Shown here: in pieces, positions 7,822 to 17,632 of the stretch
Layout: each line of letters opens with the position of its first letter
How positions within the stretch are numbered: position 1 is the first letter of the stretch
From: Pseudotamlana agarivorans
Lineage (GTDB): Bacteria; Bacteroidota; Bacteroidia; Flavobacteriales; Flavobacteriaceae
DNA length: 64,000 nt
Reading direction: 5' to 3'
Assembly (NCBI RefSeq): GCF_018860245.1
Contig: NZ_JAHKPD010000008.1
Span: 1-64,000 of the forward strand
Program-made: the position numbers and the translations under genes
Notes under the pieces: model-generated
Database searches by the model: none
What the model was told of the DNA's origin: nothing
Seen by the model: only the letters and a program-made list of their open reading frames with translations

Positions 7822-9129
7822 ATGAATTTCTTTAAACTTTCTTTACAATTTCAAGGCTTCCCGATAGAAAAGGCTACGCGGACCCTTAAAACCATCCAAA
7901 AAAGTATAGCTACTGATTATAATTCTTATCTAGAAACCAAAAAACAAGACATTGTAAACTATCATCTAAAAAACAATGCTTTTTATAAAGGCTTTGTAAA
8001 TGCTGAAGCCTACACCAACTGGAATACGCTTCCCGTAATGACTAAGGCTGATTTACAACAACCTTTAAACGATAGACTTTCGGAAGGGTTTTCTAAAAAG
8101 AACATTTACCTCAACAAAACCTCTGGTTCGTCTGGAACACCATTTCTTTTTGCCAAAGACAAATTTTGCCATGCGCTTATCTGGGCCAATTTTGTTGACC
8201 GCTATAAATGGTTTGACTTAGATCTTCACAGCTCAAAACAAGCCCGATTTTATGGTATTCCGTTAGATAAAAAGGGGTATTACAAAGAACGCTTGAAGGA
8301 TAAACTAAGCAATCGATTTCGATTTTCGGTATTTGACTTGAGTGATGATCAGCTTGAAAAAAATATTGGGATTTTTCAATCGTCTGCTTTTGATTATATC
8401 AACGGCTACACCAGCGCCATTGTACAATTTGCTAAATATCTTAAAAAGAAAAATATAGTTTTAAAAACAATTTGTCCTTCACTTAAAGCTTGTATTGTGA
8501 CTTCGGAAATGCTTTTCGAATCGGATAAAACCCTTTTAGAATCCCAATTTGGTATTCCGATTATCAATGAATACGGTAATGCCGAACTAGGCCTTATTGC
8601 CTTTCAGAATAAAAAGAAGGAATGGCTTGTCAATAATGAAGATTTATATGTAGAAATACTTGATGATAACGACCGTATTTTGCCTCTTGGCGAAATTGGG
8701 CGCATTGTCATTACCTCGCTTTACAACAAAGCTCATCCGTTTATTCGTTATGATTTGGGCGATTTAGGAGCCTTATCGGAAGATAGCACACCAGAAAAAC
8801 CCATTTTAAAAAGCCTTCAAGGAAGAACGAGCGATTTAGTACAACTGCCAAGTGGAAAAACAGCTGCCGGATTAACGTTTTACTATGTGACTAAAACCAT
8901 TATTGAAGATAAGAGTACGGTCAAGGAATTTGTCATTGAACAACTCAAACTAGATACTTTTAAAATTCGATATGTTAGTGATGAAACACTTTCGGAAGAA
9001 AAAATAAAGGCAGTAAAAAAAGCCATTAGCAACTATCTAGAACCGAACCTCAACATCATTTTTGAACACACCACGCAGTTAGAACGTTCAAACCGTGGTA
9101 AACTGAAGCAATTTAGCTCTTATTTGTAG
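7822..9129 (+). CDS. PaaK/CapK-like adenylate-forming enzyme
   Basis: This protein of about 435 residues belongs to the phenylacetate-CoA ligase/CapK branch of adenylating enzymes. It has the phosphate loop KTSGSSGTPFLF (about 103-114), the adenine-binding motif EYGNAELGLI, and the HPFIRYDLGDLG hinge motif. Such enzymes activate an acyl or aryl acid as the adenylate. CapK homologues occur in capsule and EPS loci, but the substrate here is unknown. The gene faces the polysaccharide locus and its last 17 bases overlap the convergent GT2 gene, so a role in polymer decoration is plausible but not shown. Confidence 0.82.
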   Translation: MNFFKLSLQFQGFPIEKATRTLKTIQKSIATDYNSYLETKKQDIVNYHLKNNAFYKGFVNAEAYTNWNTLPVMTKADLQQPLNDRLSEGFSKKNIYLNKTSGSSGTPFLFAKDKFCHALIWANFVDRYKWFDLDLHSSKQARFYGIPLDKKGYYKERLKDKLSNRFRFSVFDLSDDQLEKNIGIFQSSAFDYINGYTSAIVQFAKYLKKKNIVLKTICPSLKACIVTSEMLFESDKTLLESQFGIPIINEYGNAELGLIAFQNKKKEWLVNNEDLYVEILDDNDRILPLGEIGRIVITSLYNKAHPFIRYDLGDLGALSEDSTPEKPILKSLQGRTSDLVQLPSGKTAAGLTFYYVTKTIIEDKSTVKEFVIEQLKLDTFKIRYVSDETLSEEKIKAVKKAISNYLEPNLNIIFEHTTQLERSNRGKLKQFSSYL

Positions 9130-9892
9130 GCTGAATCAATTTTGATTTCACAAAAAAATGTTCTTTCAAAAACACCAGCATACTGTAAAATGCCTTTCCT
9201 TTTGAAAAACCTAATCCTTTTTGATACACCCAATAATTATGTTTGATTAAAGTCATTTTATTCGAAGACATAGAACCTTTTCGAACCCGGTAAAAAGCCA
9301 AAGACTCTGACATGCCTAAGGCAGGTTTTCCTGATTTTTTGATAACCGCTAACCATAGCAACCAATCTTGGCGTTTTCTTAAGTTTGGCGATGTTACTTT
9401 ACCTAAACGCTTAACGTCATAAACCCCAGTAAGATTACCAATATAATTGCTTTTTAGAAGTTTTGAATACGATAAAGAATTTAAAGCCTGGGCTATTTTA
9501 TCAAGCGGTTTCCCGTTTTCATCTATAAATTCATAACTGGAAAAACTAACGGCACAATTTTCGGTTTTCATGAAATGGATTTGAACTTCCAACTTATTGG
9601 GCTTCCATAAATCATCGGCATCCAAAAAAGAAATATAATCCCCCTGGGCGGCTTCAATTCCTTTATTTCTAGAAATGGCAGCACCTGAGTTTACAGTATT
9701 CTTAAGCAGTTTAATATTAGAATACGTTTCTAAAAAAGGCTGAATGATTTTTAGTGTTTTGTCTTGAGAATAATCATCAATAAGAATAAGCTCCCAATTT
9801 TTATAACTTTGATTAAGGACGCTGTTTATAGATTCTGAAATATAAGCTTCAGAATCATGCATGGGGGTAATTACCGTAACCAAAGACTCCAT
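9113..9892 (-). CDS. glycosyltransferase family 2
   Basis: This 259-residue GT-A protein begins VTVITPMHDSEAYISESINSVLNQSYKNWELILIDD and has the acceptor/metal motif FLDADDLW (about 92-99). GT2 enzymes transfer a sugar from a nucleotide donor on the cytoplasmic face. It is the last gene of the minus-strand polysaccharide locus, 13 bases downstream of the initiating sugar-phosphate transferase, so it may add one of the first residues to the lipid carrier (inference). Its 3' end overlaps the PaaK/CapK-like gene. Confidence 0.88.
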   Translation of the reverse strand: MESLVTVITPMHDSEAYISESINSVLNQSYKNWELILIDDYSQDKTLKIIQPFLETYSNIKLLKNTVNSGAAISRNKGIEAAQGDYISFLDADDLWKPNKLEVQIHFMKTENCAVSFSSYEFIDENGKPLDKIAQALNSLSYSKLLKSNYIGNLTGVYDVKRLGKVTSPNLRKRQDWLLWLAVIKKSGKPALGMSESLAFYRVRKGSMSSNKMTLIKHNYWVYQKGLGFSKGKAFYSMLVFLKEHFFVKSKLIQPTNKS

Positions 9893-9905
9893 TAGTAAAG
9901 TGTTA

Positions 9906-11258
9906 TTAATAGGCTTTATCTTCTCCTTTTACGGCGTTTAAAAACGTTTGAATCGAAATTTTAATATCCAGTAATAAAGACCAGTTTTCAATATAGAAAA
10001 TATCATATTTTACGCGATTAATGATGTCTTTATCCGTTTCTATTTCACCTCTAAACCCGCTTGTTTGTGCTAATCCAGTAATTCCAGGCTTAACAAAATG
10101 ACGTACCATAAATTTATCAACACGTTGCGCATACATATTGGTATGACTCACCATGTGCGGACGTGGCCCTACAACCGACATTTCTCCAAACAACACATTA
10201 AAAAACTGAGGCAACTCATCAATACTAGTTTTTCTAATAAAAGCGCCAACTTTAGTTACTCTCATGTCATTTTTGGTGGCTTGGTGCAAATGTGCATTGT
10301 CATTTGGCGTCATCGAACGGAACTTATAACAATCGAATTCTTTATAATTAAATCCGTTTCTAGATTGTTTAAAAAAGATGGGGCCTTTTGATTCTAATCG
10401 AATTAAAATAGCTAGAATAGGCGTTAACCACGAGAGTACACCAATAATAATAACAGATGAGAATAAAATATCATACACACGTTTTATAAATTTATTTACG
10501 GGTTCCTGTAAAGGAATATCCCTTATAGATAAAACCGGAATGTAGTCGTAATATTCATATTTAAGGCGCTTAGAGTAAATATCCTTATTGTCGGGAATGA
10601 ACTTTAGTTCTCTAAGATTATTATCTGCAAAATCTCTTAAATTATTAATTTGCTTATTAGATAATTCTGCGACAGAAAAATAAATCTCATCAATATTGTT
10701 CTCAATCACATAATCGTAACATTTTTCTAAAGAAAATGATTTATCATTTACACTAAACTTCGCTATAAAGTTATAACCGTAATCGGCTCGCCTTTTAAAG
10801 GTTTTTATTAATTGTCTGGTTTTATCATTATTACCAATAACAATAACATTTCTAGTATTTCCACCTAAAACCGCTCTATATTTTTTTAGTAAAAAAGTAG
10901 AAAACAGCTTAAATAAGGAGGTTAATACAAATACGGCGATTAAATACTCCCCTAACTCTAAGCGACTCATATTAGGCTGTTTGAAAAAACCTATAAAAGC
11001 ATAGAGCACAATCGCAAAAAAGATTATTTGCCTAAACAGCAGCGGGATTATTTGGATAAGGCGTGTATGCCTTTGAATTTCATAAAAGTGATTTCTTACG
11101 GCAATAATAACCCAGACTAAGGATATATAGACACAGAAAACATACACATTGCTTAAGTTTATTTGAAAATAAAATACCGCAATATTTATGATGACTAAAT
11201 CTATAAAACCAAAAAGAGGCTTTATTAAACCAGAATATCTACTTTTTTTATAATCCAC
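9906..11258 (-). CDS. polyprenyl glycosylphosphotransferase (initiating sugar transferase)
   Basis: The 450-residue protein has the WcaJ/WbaP-type layout: about four N-terminal membrane helices, a cytoplasmic nucleotide-binding-like middle (VIVIGNNDKTRQLIKTF near 130-150), and a C-terminal catalytic domain. That domain has a membrane helix, KRVYDILFS, KFRSM, SIDELPQFFNVL, VGPRP and VKPGITGLAQ. It moves a hexose-1-phosphate from a UDP-sugar onto undecaprenyl phosphate, starting the repeat unit. The first sugar cannot be read from sequence. It abuts the UDP-glucuronate decarboxylase gene with no gap. Confidence 0.92.
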   Translation of the reverse strand: MDYKKSRYSGLIKPLFGFIDLVIINIAVFYFQINLSNVYVFCVYISLVWVIIAVRNHFYEIQRHTRLIQIIPLLFRQIIFFAIVLYAFIGFFKQPNMSRLELGEYLIAVFVLTSLFKLFSTFLLKKYRAVLGGNTRNVIVIGNNDKTRQLIKTFKRRADYGYNFIAKFSVNDKSFSLEKCYDYVIENNIDEIYFSVAELSNKQINNLRDFADNNLRELKFIPDNKDIYSKRLKYEYYDYIPVLSIRDIPLQEPVNKFIKRVYDILFSSVIIIGVLSWLTPILAILIRLESKGPIFFKQSRNGFNYKEFDCYKFRSMTPNDNAHLHQATKNDMRVTKVGAFIRKTSIDELPQFFNVLFGEMSVVGPRPHMVSHTNMYAQRVDKFMVRHFVKPGITGLAQTSGFRGEIETDKDIINRVKYDIFYIENWSLLLDIKISIQTFLNAVKGEDKAY

Positions 11259-12251
11259 TTATTTTTTTATATGTTTTTTAAAATCTTTGTGTTCACTTTT
11301 ATGCAAATCGTCTTGGGATAAACCTTTAAAATACTCAAACGTTTTTTTCATACCTTCTTCACGACCAACTTTAGGCTCCCATTCTAATATTTTTTTTGCT
11401 AAAGTAATATCGGGCTGCCTTTGCATAGGATCATCAACTGGTAAATCTTTATAAATCACTTTTTGAGTCGTTCCTGTTAGTTTTATGATTTCTTCAGCAA
11501 AATCACTAATAGTAATTTCGTGGGGGTTTCCAATATTTACAGGATCTGAATAATCACTTAACAATAATCTATAAATCCCTTCTACCTGGTCATCAACATA
11601 ACAAAATGATCTAGTTTGAGAACCATCACCAAACACCGTTAAATCTTCACCTCGCAAGGCTTGTCCCATAAATGCCGGAATTACGCGTCCGTCGTTAAGT
11701 CGCATTCTTGGGCCATAGGTGTTAAATATACGCACAATACGGGTTTCTAAACCATGAAAACGATGGTAAGCCATGGTGATAGACTCTTGGAAACGTTTGG
11801 CTTCATCGTAAACCCCTCGTGGCCCTATGGTATTCACATTACCGTAATAAGCTTCGGTTTGTGGGTGCACTAGAGGATCGCCATAGACTTCAGACGTTGA
11901 AGCAATCAGCATTCTAGCATTTTTTGCTTTCGCTAAACCTAATAAATTATGTGTTCCTAAAGCGCCTACTTTTAGGGTTTGAATAGGAATTTTTAAATAA
12001 TCAATCGGACTTGCAGGCGAAGCAAAATGAAGAATATAATCTAATTCTCCTTCGATATTTATAAACTCAGTGACGTCATGCTCAATAATTTCGAAATTAG
12101 AATGGCTTTCTAAGTGTGAGAGGTTTTTTCTGTCACCAGTAATAAAATTATCCATGCCAATAACATGGTAACCTTCTTTAATAAAGCGATCGCATAAATG
12201 TGAACCTAAGAATCCGGCGGCTCCTGTTATTAGAACTTTTTTCAAGCACAT
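11259..12251 (-). CDS. UDP-glucuronate decarboxylase (UXS-type SDR)
   Basis: This 330-residue extended short-chain dehydrogenase has the NAD loop [10 protein letters not shown] (about 10-19), a catalytic serine in [15 protein letters not shown], and a YDEAKR motif (Y-x-x-x-K). With [11 protein letters not shown] and [11 protein letters not shown] these are hallmarks of UXS enzymes, which convert UDP-glucuronate to UDP-xylose. A UDP-4-keto-pentose product cannot be excluded. Its place between a GT4 gene and the initiating transferase implies xylose or a derivative in the polymer. The C-terminal 20 residues are lysine-rich. Confidence 0.88.
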   Translation of the reverse strand: MCLKKVLITGAAGFLGSHLCDRFIKEGYHVIGMDNFITGDRKNLSHLESHSNFEIIEHDVTEFINIEGELDYILHFASPASPIDYLKIPIQTLKVGALGTHNLLGLAKAKNARMLIASTSEVYGDPLVHPQTEAYYGNVNTIGPRGVYDEAKRFQESITMAYHRFHGLETRIVRIFNTYGPRMRLNDGRVIPAFMGQALRGEDLTVFGDGSQTRSFCYVDDQVEGIYRLLLSDYSDPVNIGNPHEITISDFAEEIIKLTGTTQKVIYKDLPVDDPMQRQPDITLAKKILEWEPKVGREEGMKKTFEYFKGLSQDDLHKSEHKDFKKHIKK

Positions 12252-12275
12252 AAGTTTAACGATTCATAAACAATA

Positions 12276-13493
12276 TTAAAGATTTTGTATTTTATCAATA
12301 AACATATCTAATACTTTATTTTTAGAATATTTTTCCAAAACATATTGCTTCGCTCCAGTCCCCAATTTTGAACAAAGCATTTTGTCCGCTTTCAATATAT
12401 TAATTTGATTTATTATTTCATCAACTGAATTTCCATTAAAATAAAAACCTCCTTGGGACTCCTCAAATACTTTTGAAACCTCACTTTCCATGTTACCTGT
12501 TACAATTGACGGTTTCTCACTAGCCATCATACCTAATATCTTTGAAGGCATAACGGTATCGATAACATCTGTTTTTTGAAATAAAATATGTAAATCAGCA
12601 CTCGAAAGTAATTGAGGCAATTCTTCGTAAGGGACTAAGTTAAAATGCTTCACAAAACTATATTGTTTTAACGCTCTCAATAAATTAACTTTCTCTGCAC
12701 CTTCACCAACCACAACTACTTCTACATTTTCAACTTTTTCTAATTGCACTAAAATTTTTAAAAACAAATCCCAATCTTGTTTTGCTCCTATGTTTCCCGA
12801 ATACAAAATTTTAAAACAACTCGACTTTAAATACCTATGAGTGCCTAAATTTATATTACTAAAAGCCTCTACATCAATCCAATTTGTTAAATAATAAGTA
12901 CTAGTTTTCGTTTTCTGTTTTAATTTATTTATCATTCCATAACTAATAGTTGAAACAATATCAGCCTTATCTAAAACAAACCCTTCAATTTTTTGTAATA
13001 ATTTTATAACTGATTTTTTACCTCCATCTAGTAGACCAGAATCTATAGCCGCATCAAATTCAAAATCCTGTATATGAACAAGGTGCTTACAGCCATATCG
13101 CTTTTTTAAAAACCAACCTAACAATCCAGATGTTGTGAATGGAATAATTGATATCACAATATCTGGTTTACTAATTCTAAATAAATTAATAAAATTACCA
13201 AAAGTAAAACTAGATAAATGAATTATTCTTTTTACAAAAGTTGGGTCTTTAGGCACGTATTGTTTACTTCTAAAAACCTTTACCCCATTGATAGTTTCTT
13301 TTACTAAATAAGGCTTTGATTTATAATCTTCTCTTATTTCCCATTGAGGGTAATATGGAAAACCCGTTATAACTGAAACTTCAAATCCCTTTGAAACTAG
13401 GTACTCTGCCTTTTGCGTAGTATATAAGCCAATGGCACTATCTTCTGGATAGTAATTGATACCTATAATTGATATTTTATTATTCAATTTCAC
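12276..13493 (-). CDS. glycosyltransferase family 4, WbuB-like
   Basis: This 405-residue GT-B enzyme begins ISIIGINYYPEDSAIGLYTT, as in WbuB-type transferases, and has the donor-site stretch ILYSGNIGAKQDWD and the C-terminal TVMPSKILGMMASEKPSIV. WbuB relatives transfer deoxysugars such as N-acetylfucosamine to O-antigen intermediates; the donor here is unproven. It overlaps the preceding acetyltransferase gene by 14 bases, indicating co-translation. The base composition is AT-rich like the rest of the locus core. Confidence 0.87.
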   Translation of the reverse strand: MKLNNKISIIGINYYPEDSAIGLYTTQKAEYLVSKGFEVSVITGFPYYPQWEIREDYKSKPYLVKETINGVKVFRSKQYVPKDPTFVKRIIHLSSFTFGNFINLFRISKPDIVISIIPFTTSGLLGWFLKKRYGCKHLVHIQDFEFDAAIDSGLLDGGKKSVIKLLQKIEGFVLDKADIVSTISYGMINKLKQKTKTSTYYLTNWIDVEAFSNINLGTHRYLKSSCFKILYSGNIGAKQDWDLFLKILVQLEKVENVEVVVVGEGAEKVNLLRALKQYSFVKHFNLVPYEELPQLLSSADLHILFQKTDVIDTVMPSKILGMMASEKPSIVTGNMESEVSKVFEESQGGFYFNGNSVDEIINQINILKADKMLCSKLGTGAKQYVLEKYSKNKVLDMFIDKIQNL

Positions 13494-14043
13494 GTTTCTT
13501 AATTAGTTTCACAGGTGAACCGGCAAAAACAGAATAGGGCTCTAAATCTTTAAAAACAGAGCTTCTTGCTCCAACGACCACCCCTTTATTTATTTTAGTA
13601 CCTGGAGCTACGAAAACATCTGTAGCCAACCAACATTCATCTTCAATAATAATTTTTTTGGCTAAAATTGGAAACTCCATTTTTTTATAATTATGGGTTC
13701 CTGTGCAAATATAACTTCTTTGTGAAATAACAGTATTACTACCTATAATAATTTCTCCTAAAGAATAAAGTACAACCTGATCTCCAATCCAACTATTATC
13801 ACCAATTTTTACCTTCCAAGGGTATGTTATTTCTGCAGACGGTCTAACGATAACATTTTTACCTATCTCTGCTCCAAAAGCCCTCAATAAAAAGCGTCTC
13901 CAGCCATATAATACTTGTGGAGAAGTCTTGAAAAATAATGCGTAACATATCCACCACAGCTGTACTATAAGTTTTGATTTTCCTCTGAAATCTTTTGGAT
14001 TATGGTAAAGATTTAAATCCTGAAATTTTCGGATGTCACTCAT
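13480..14043 (-). CDS. WcaF-like hexapeptide-repeat acetyltransferase
   Basis: The 187-residue protein contains left-handed beta-helix repeats (IGKNVIVRPSAEITYPWKV, IGDNSWIGDQVVLYS, KINKGVVVGARSSVF) and the acetyl-transferase stretch SYICTGTHNY. These match WcaF of colanic acid synthesis, which O-acetylates a sugar of the repeat unit using acetyl-CoA. It overlaps the upstream GT4 gene by four bases and the downstream one by 14, so it is embedded in the operon. Confidence 0.88.
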   Translation of the reverse strand: MSDIRKFQDLNLYHNPKDFRGKSKLIVQLWWICYALFFKTSPQVLYGWRRFLLRAFGAEIGKNVIVRPSAEITYPWKVKIGDNSWIGDQVVLYSLGEIIIGSNTVISQRSYICTGTHNYKKMEFPILAKKIIIEDECWLATDVFVAPGTKINKGVVVGARSSVFKDLEPYSVFAGSPVKLIKKREIE

Positions 14044-15128
14044 ATTTTTATGATATTAACTAAGTTAGAGATGAAATTATCAACTCTATAGTTTTTTAGA
14101 GCAATTGAAAAATTATACTTTCTAATACCAAGGAAATTATCTGGATGATTAGCAATCATTTCTATTTTCGACACAATACTACCTGGATTCTTTTTTTCAA
14201 CATAAAAACCATTTACTTCATCTTTAAAAATATCGGGGATTCCAGAATGATTCGTAGTTAGAACTAAGTTCCCTGTAGCCATAGCCTCCAATATTGATAT
14301 AGGCTGCCCTTCCATTTCATAATATGTTGGCAATACAAACACATTGCCCCAAATCAACAATTCCTTTTTTGCTTGGCCTGAAACTACTCCACAATATGAA
14401 ACCTGATTTAACTCATTGAAATAAGTCTCAATTTTAGATTTATTTTGAGCATCGATATTACCGGCTATTTTAGCCTCGAACTCAACACCTTTTTTCTCTA
14501 AAATTTTTAATGCTTCTAAAAGGTCTAATATTCCTTTTTCTTCCATTAAATTACTAAGGAAGAATATTTTAGGCTTAATATTATTTTCATCCTTAAAAAT
14601 ATCTTCTTCATTTAAAAACAAATAATCTTCAACGAAGTTATATAATACAAATATGTGATCTCCATCTACAAAAGGGCTCATATTCCCTCGTAATGATTCT
14701 GATAACACTATCCCTTTATTTGTTTTATCAAGAATCCATTTGAAAACAGTTTTCTTTAGTCCTTTTATTAACCTGTATTCTTTTCCTAAATAATTGCCAT
14801 GTACGTGAATTACAATATCTCTCTTAAAAAGGCTAGCAAGTATAATAAAAACAGCATATTTCATAACCCCAAAAAAAGTTTGTCCCGGGGTTATATAGAC
14901 CATATCAGCACCAAATATTTTATAGGCTCTGAAATTTAATTTTAAGTAAAATAGTGCTTTTGAAACTGAAAATACTCCAATATTTTCTTCAAATTTATTA
15001 AATGATGTATTTATTGAATCAATTGAAAATTGCTTCATATCATTTAAACCTTCAAAAACTACTTTATTAGCTAAAGATACACCTGTTGTGGGATTAGGAA
15101 AGGGACCAATTACTAAAATTTTATTCAT
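14040..15128 (-). CDS. glycosyltransferase family 4
   Basis: This 362-residue GT-B protein has an N-terminal VIGPFPNPTTGVSLAN loop, KIFFLSNLMEEKGI at the start of the donor domain, and the E-x7-E-like motif EMEGQPISILEAMATGNLVL near residue 285. It is likely to add one residue of the repeat unit from a nucleotide sugar. It overlaps the polymerase/ligase-like gene by eight bases. Donor and acceptor are unknown. Confidence 0.88.
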   Translation of the reverse strand: MNKILVIGPFPNPTTGVSLANKVVFEGLNDMKQFSIDSINTSFNKFEENIGVFSVSKALFYLKLNFRAYKIFGADMVYITPGQTFFGVMKYAVFIILASLFKRDIVIHVHGNYLGKEYRLIKGLKKTVFKWILDKTNKGIVLSESLRGNMSPFVDGDHIFVLYNFVEDYLFLNEEDIFKDENNIKPKIFFLSNLMEEKGILDLLEALKILEKKGVEFEAKIAGNIDAQNKSKIETYFNELNQVSYCGVVSGQAKKELLIWGNVFVLPTYYEMEGQPISILEAMATGNLVLTTNHSGIPDIFKDEVNGFYVEKKNPGSIVSKIEMIANHPDNFLGIRKYNFSIALKNYRVDNFISNLVNIIKI

Positions 15129-16374
15129 ATTTGTTTTGTCTTGAAATAGATTTATAGGTAAAGAAATTAATTAAAATAGCAAATAAAACTAAGCCATTCT
15201 GCCTATCAAGTAAATTTTCAACGAGCATAATTATACAATAAAAAATTAGTACACTCATAAATATAAAATCTTTGCTCAATAGGGATAATCTAAAAAGTTG
15301 AAATAAAAACCATATAAAAACTATCAACCCAATAAAACCAAAAGATAACCAGAAATTTAAGTATTGGTTATGGGTATTGTATTTTCCTTGAACTAATACC
15401 TCTGATGTGTTTTCATAACAATGCATCAAAACATTTTTTGTATCTCCAACGCCAAAACCAAATAAGCCAGCTTTTGTTAAATTTTTAGTAGCACATTGAT
15501 ATACTCCCAATCTTATACTTGTAGACGATCTCGGTTCATCATTTAAAACTTTAGTATAAGTCGTTGAGTTTATAACCTCAATTATTCTACGCGAACTATT
15601 AGAAAATAATATAAAACAAACAAAAACAAGCATTAAAACTCCAATTGTTGTGACAAATAAACGCTTTCCTGATTTAAAATTTTTGAATAAAAAAAAGAAA
15701 AATGAAACAATAGTTGCTAATAAAACACCTTTCCTAAATAAAAACACAAGTACACTTAAAAGAATTAAATTACCAAGGATAATAAGCACATTTAACTTCT
15801 TACTTGTGTTAGATTTAATCAAACTCAAGGAAAATATTAATGATAATCCAATGTATATAGACAAATAAATTGGGTGATCATTGAAAACCCATAAATGATG
15901 TTCGATATACGAAATGGAATAACCATAACTTACACTATTTTCAAAATAACCTAGTTTATATATGTAAAGATAGATGACAATGCTTAAAATTATCGTTGAA
16001 CAATAAAAAACATAAAATAATAGCCTTTCTATTTTTTCAACCACGCCCAAATCCACTTTTAATGATGAAATAAATATGTAAAATAGCGGTAATAAAATCA
16101 TCGAACTAACGGTTATAGTTCTTTGAATAGCATAATCAACATCATCAGAATACAGAATACTTAATAAATAAAGAATAAACACAATACTGTTGTAAACAAA
16201 AGCTTTTTTAATACATGCTTTTTTATGCTTTATAAAAACCCAAACCCCAATAAGCAAAGGAATAACTACTGTCATTGGTTTTAGATTAAATGGTAAAATT
16301 GGAAATAAACCAAATAAAAAACAAACAAAAAACATCATTGATGATTCTTTAAATTTCATGCTATGCACCATCAT
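15121..16374 (-). CDS. O-antigen ligase/polymerase family membrane protein
   Basis: This 417-residue protein has about ten to twelve hydrophobic helices and a large periplasmic loop (about 260-330) containing RSSTSIRLGVYQCATKNL and a downstream THNQYLNFWLSFG. The H-N-Q-Y-L type motif is typical of the Wzy_C/WaaL superfamily. It could be the Wzy polymerase or the ligase that moves the polymer to lipid A-core. Two in-frame starts are possible, 16374 (overlapping the previous gene by 14) or 16359 just after its stop. Confidence 0.82.
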   Translation of the reverse strand: MMVHSMKFKESSMMFFVCFLFGLFPILPFNLKPMTVVIPLLIGVWVFIKHKKACIKKAFVYNSIVFILYLLSILYSDDVDYAIQRTITVSSMILLPLFYIFISSLKVDLGVVEKIERLLFYVFYCSTIILSIVIYLYIYKLGYFENSVSYGYSISYIEHHLWVFNDHPIYLSIYIGLSLIFSLSLIKSNTSKKLNVLIILGNLILLSVLVFLFRKGVLLATIVSFFFFLFKNFKSGKRLFVTTIGVLMLVFVCFILFSNSSRRIIEVINSTTYTKVLNDEPRSSTSIRLGVYQCATKNLTKAGLFGFGVGDTKNVLMHCYENTSEVLVQGKYNTHNQYLNFWLSFGFIGLIVFIWFLFQLFRLSLLSKDFIFMSVLIFYCIIMLVENLLDRQNGLVLFAILINFFTYKSISRQNKYE

Positions 16375-17632
16375 TCGATTTCTTTAATAGTAATTTAAAA
16401 CATTGTTTTCCAATAAACGTAACAAAAAGAATAAACAAGGCATAATATATGTATCTCACTGATGACCTCATGTTATACTCAAACGCATAGATAATATGTA
16501 ACACTGCAAGAATTGTAAGTACAAAAGGAAGCCCTCTTTTCTTGTCCTTTAGTGATTTTCTAATACATTTATCAAAGAACGAAAATATAAGGCCTGTAAT
16601 AAAGAAATACATAAATGTGAAAAAATACCCCATAACGAATACTCTCCCATGTAACGTAAAAGGCGCATATATATTAAGTCGCATTTTTTCAGATATATCA
16701 TACCATCCTACCATAGACCCTGGTAGGGGATTCAAACTTATAAAAATAACTTCCCAGTCTGGAACGGCTTTTTTAAGGGTGCCAATGGTAGCAAAAACAC
16801 CAAAAATAAAAGAATAATAAAAATTAAAAAATGAATCTCGAACTCCGGCTTGTTCAGAAAACAAGCTCGCCACATATGGAATAATACCATGCTTTTCTAA
16901 GCCCCTAAATCCCATTAAAACTCCAAGAAATAAGAAAGTTAAAAACAAATTAAACATAAAACTAAGTTTGTTCCTTAACGTATTCCCGTTGGAAAGAAAG
17001 ATCAATACGAAAAATATAAGTAAAAATAAAATAACTGCCCTAGAGCCTGTGCCTACAGAAAACAAAAAAAGAATTGAAAAAAACAAAACACTAATAAGCT
17101 TGTACTTCTTATAGGTTACACCTAAGAGAATAACTTCAATAAAGGATAATAACTTGATTAAAATCACTAATGCGCCTATAGTATTTTCGGAAAGGTAATA
17201 ATCTCGAAAAAATATTTCTTTACCATAGGCAATAGTAAAAAGTATCAAAATAAATAATAAAAAACCTCCGACAATATAAATTAATTTTTTAGAAACTGTA
17301 TATGTGATAAATAAATTATCATTTAAACTTAATTGAAATAAATCTCTTGCTTTTCTTAAAGAGAAATAATGATAATTCATACAACCAAAAACAAATGAAT
17401 TTAGTGCTATCAAATACCAAGAAATGCTATTTAAAAACTGAGATTCTGGAACAAAGTCTAGATTATATAAGGAGTACTTATCATCGTAAAAATAGAAATA
17501 CAAAATTGAAGAAAAGATAGAAACTACTGCAAAAATTATATATAGATAAACTGGACTTAAATAAAAATATTTAAACATCTTCCTTAAGAAAATGAATTGT
17601 AGAATAAATAAAATTATTAAAATTATAATCAT
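16361..17632 (-). CDS. oligosaccharide repeat-unit polymerase-like membrane protein (Wzy candidate)
   Basis: The 423-residue protein has about ten to twelve membrane helices and a long central loop with FRGLEKHGIIPYVASLFSEQAG and NPLPGSMVGW. This resembles O-antigen polymerases of the EpsG/Wzy kind, where sequence conservation is very low. It sits directly after the flippase, overlapping it by four bases, the common position of wzy. Together with the next gene it gives the locus two polymerase/ligase-type proteins. Confidence 0.75.
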   Translation of the reverse strand: MIIILIILFILQFIFLRKMFKYFYLSPVYLYIIFAVVSIFSSILYFYFYDDKYSLYNLDFVPESQFLNSISWYLIALNSFVFGCMNYHYFSLRKARDLFQLSLNDNLFITYTVSKKLIYIVGGFLLFILILFTIAYGKEIFFRDYYLSENTIGALVILIKLLSFIEVILLGVTYKKYKLISVLFFSILFLFSVGTGSRAVILFLLIFFVLIFLSNGNTLRNKLSFMFNLFLTFLFLGVLMGFRGLEKHGIIPYVASLFSEQAGVRDSFFNFYYSFIFGVFATIGTLKKAVPDWEVIFISLNPLPGSMVGWYDISEKMRLNIYAPFTLHGRVFVMGYFFTFMYFFITGLIFSFFDKCIRKSLKDKKRGLPFVLTILAVLHIIYAFEYNMRSSVRYIYYALFILFVTFIGKQCFKLLLKKSNDGA

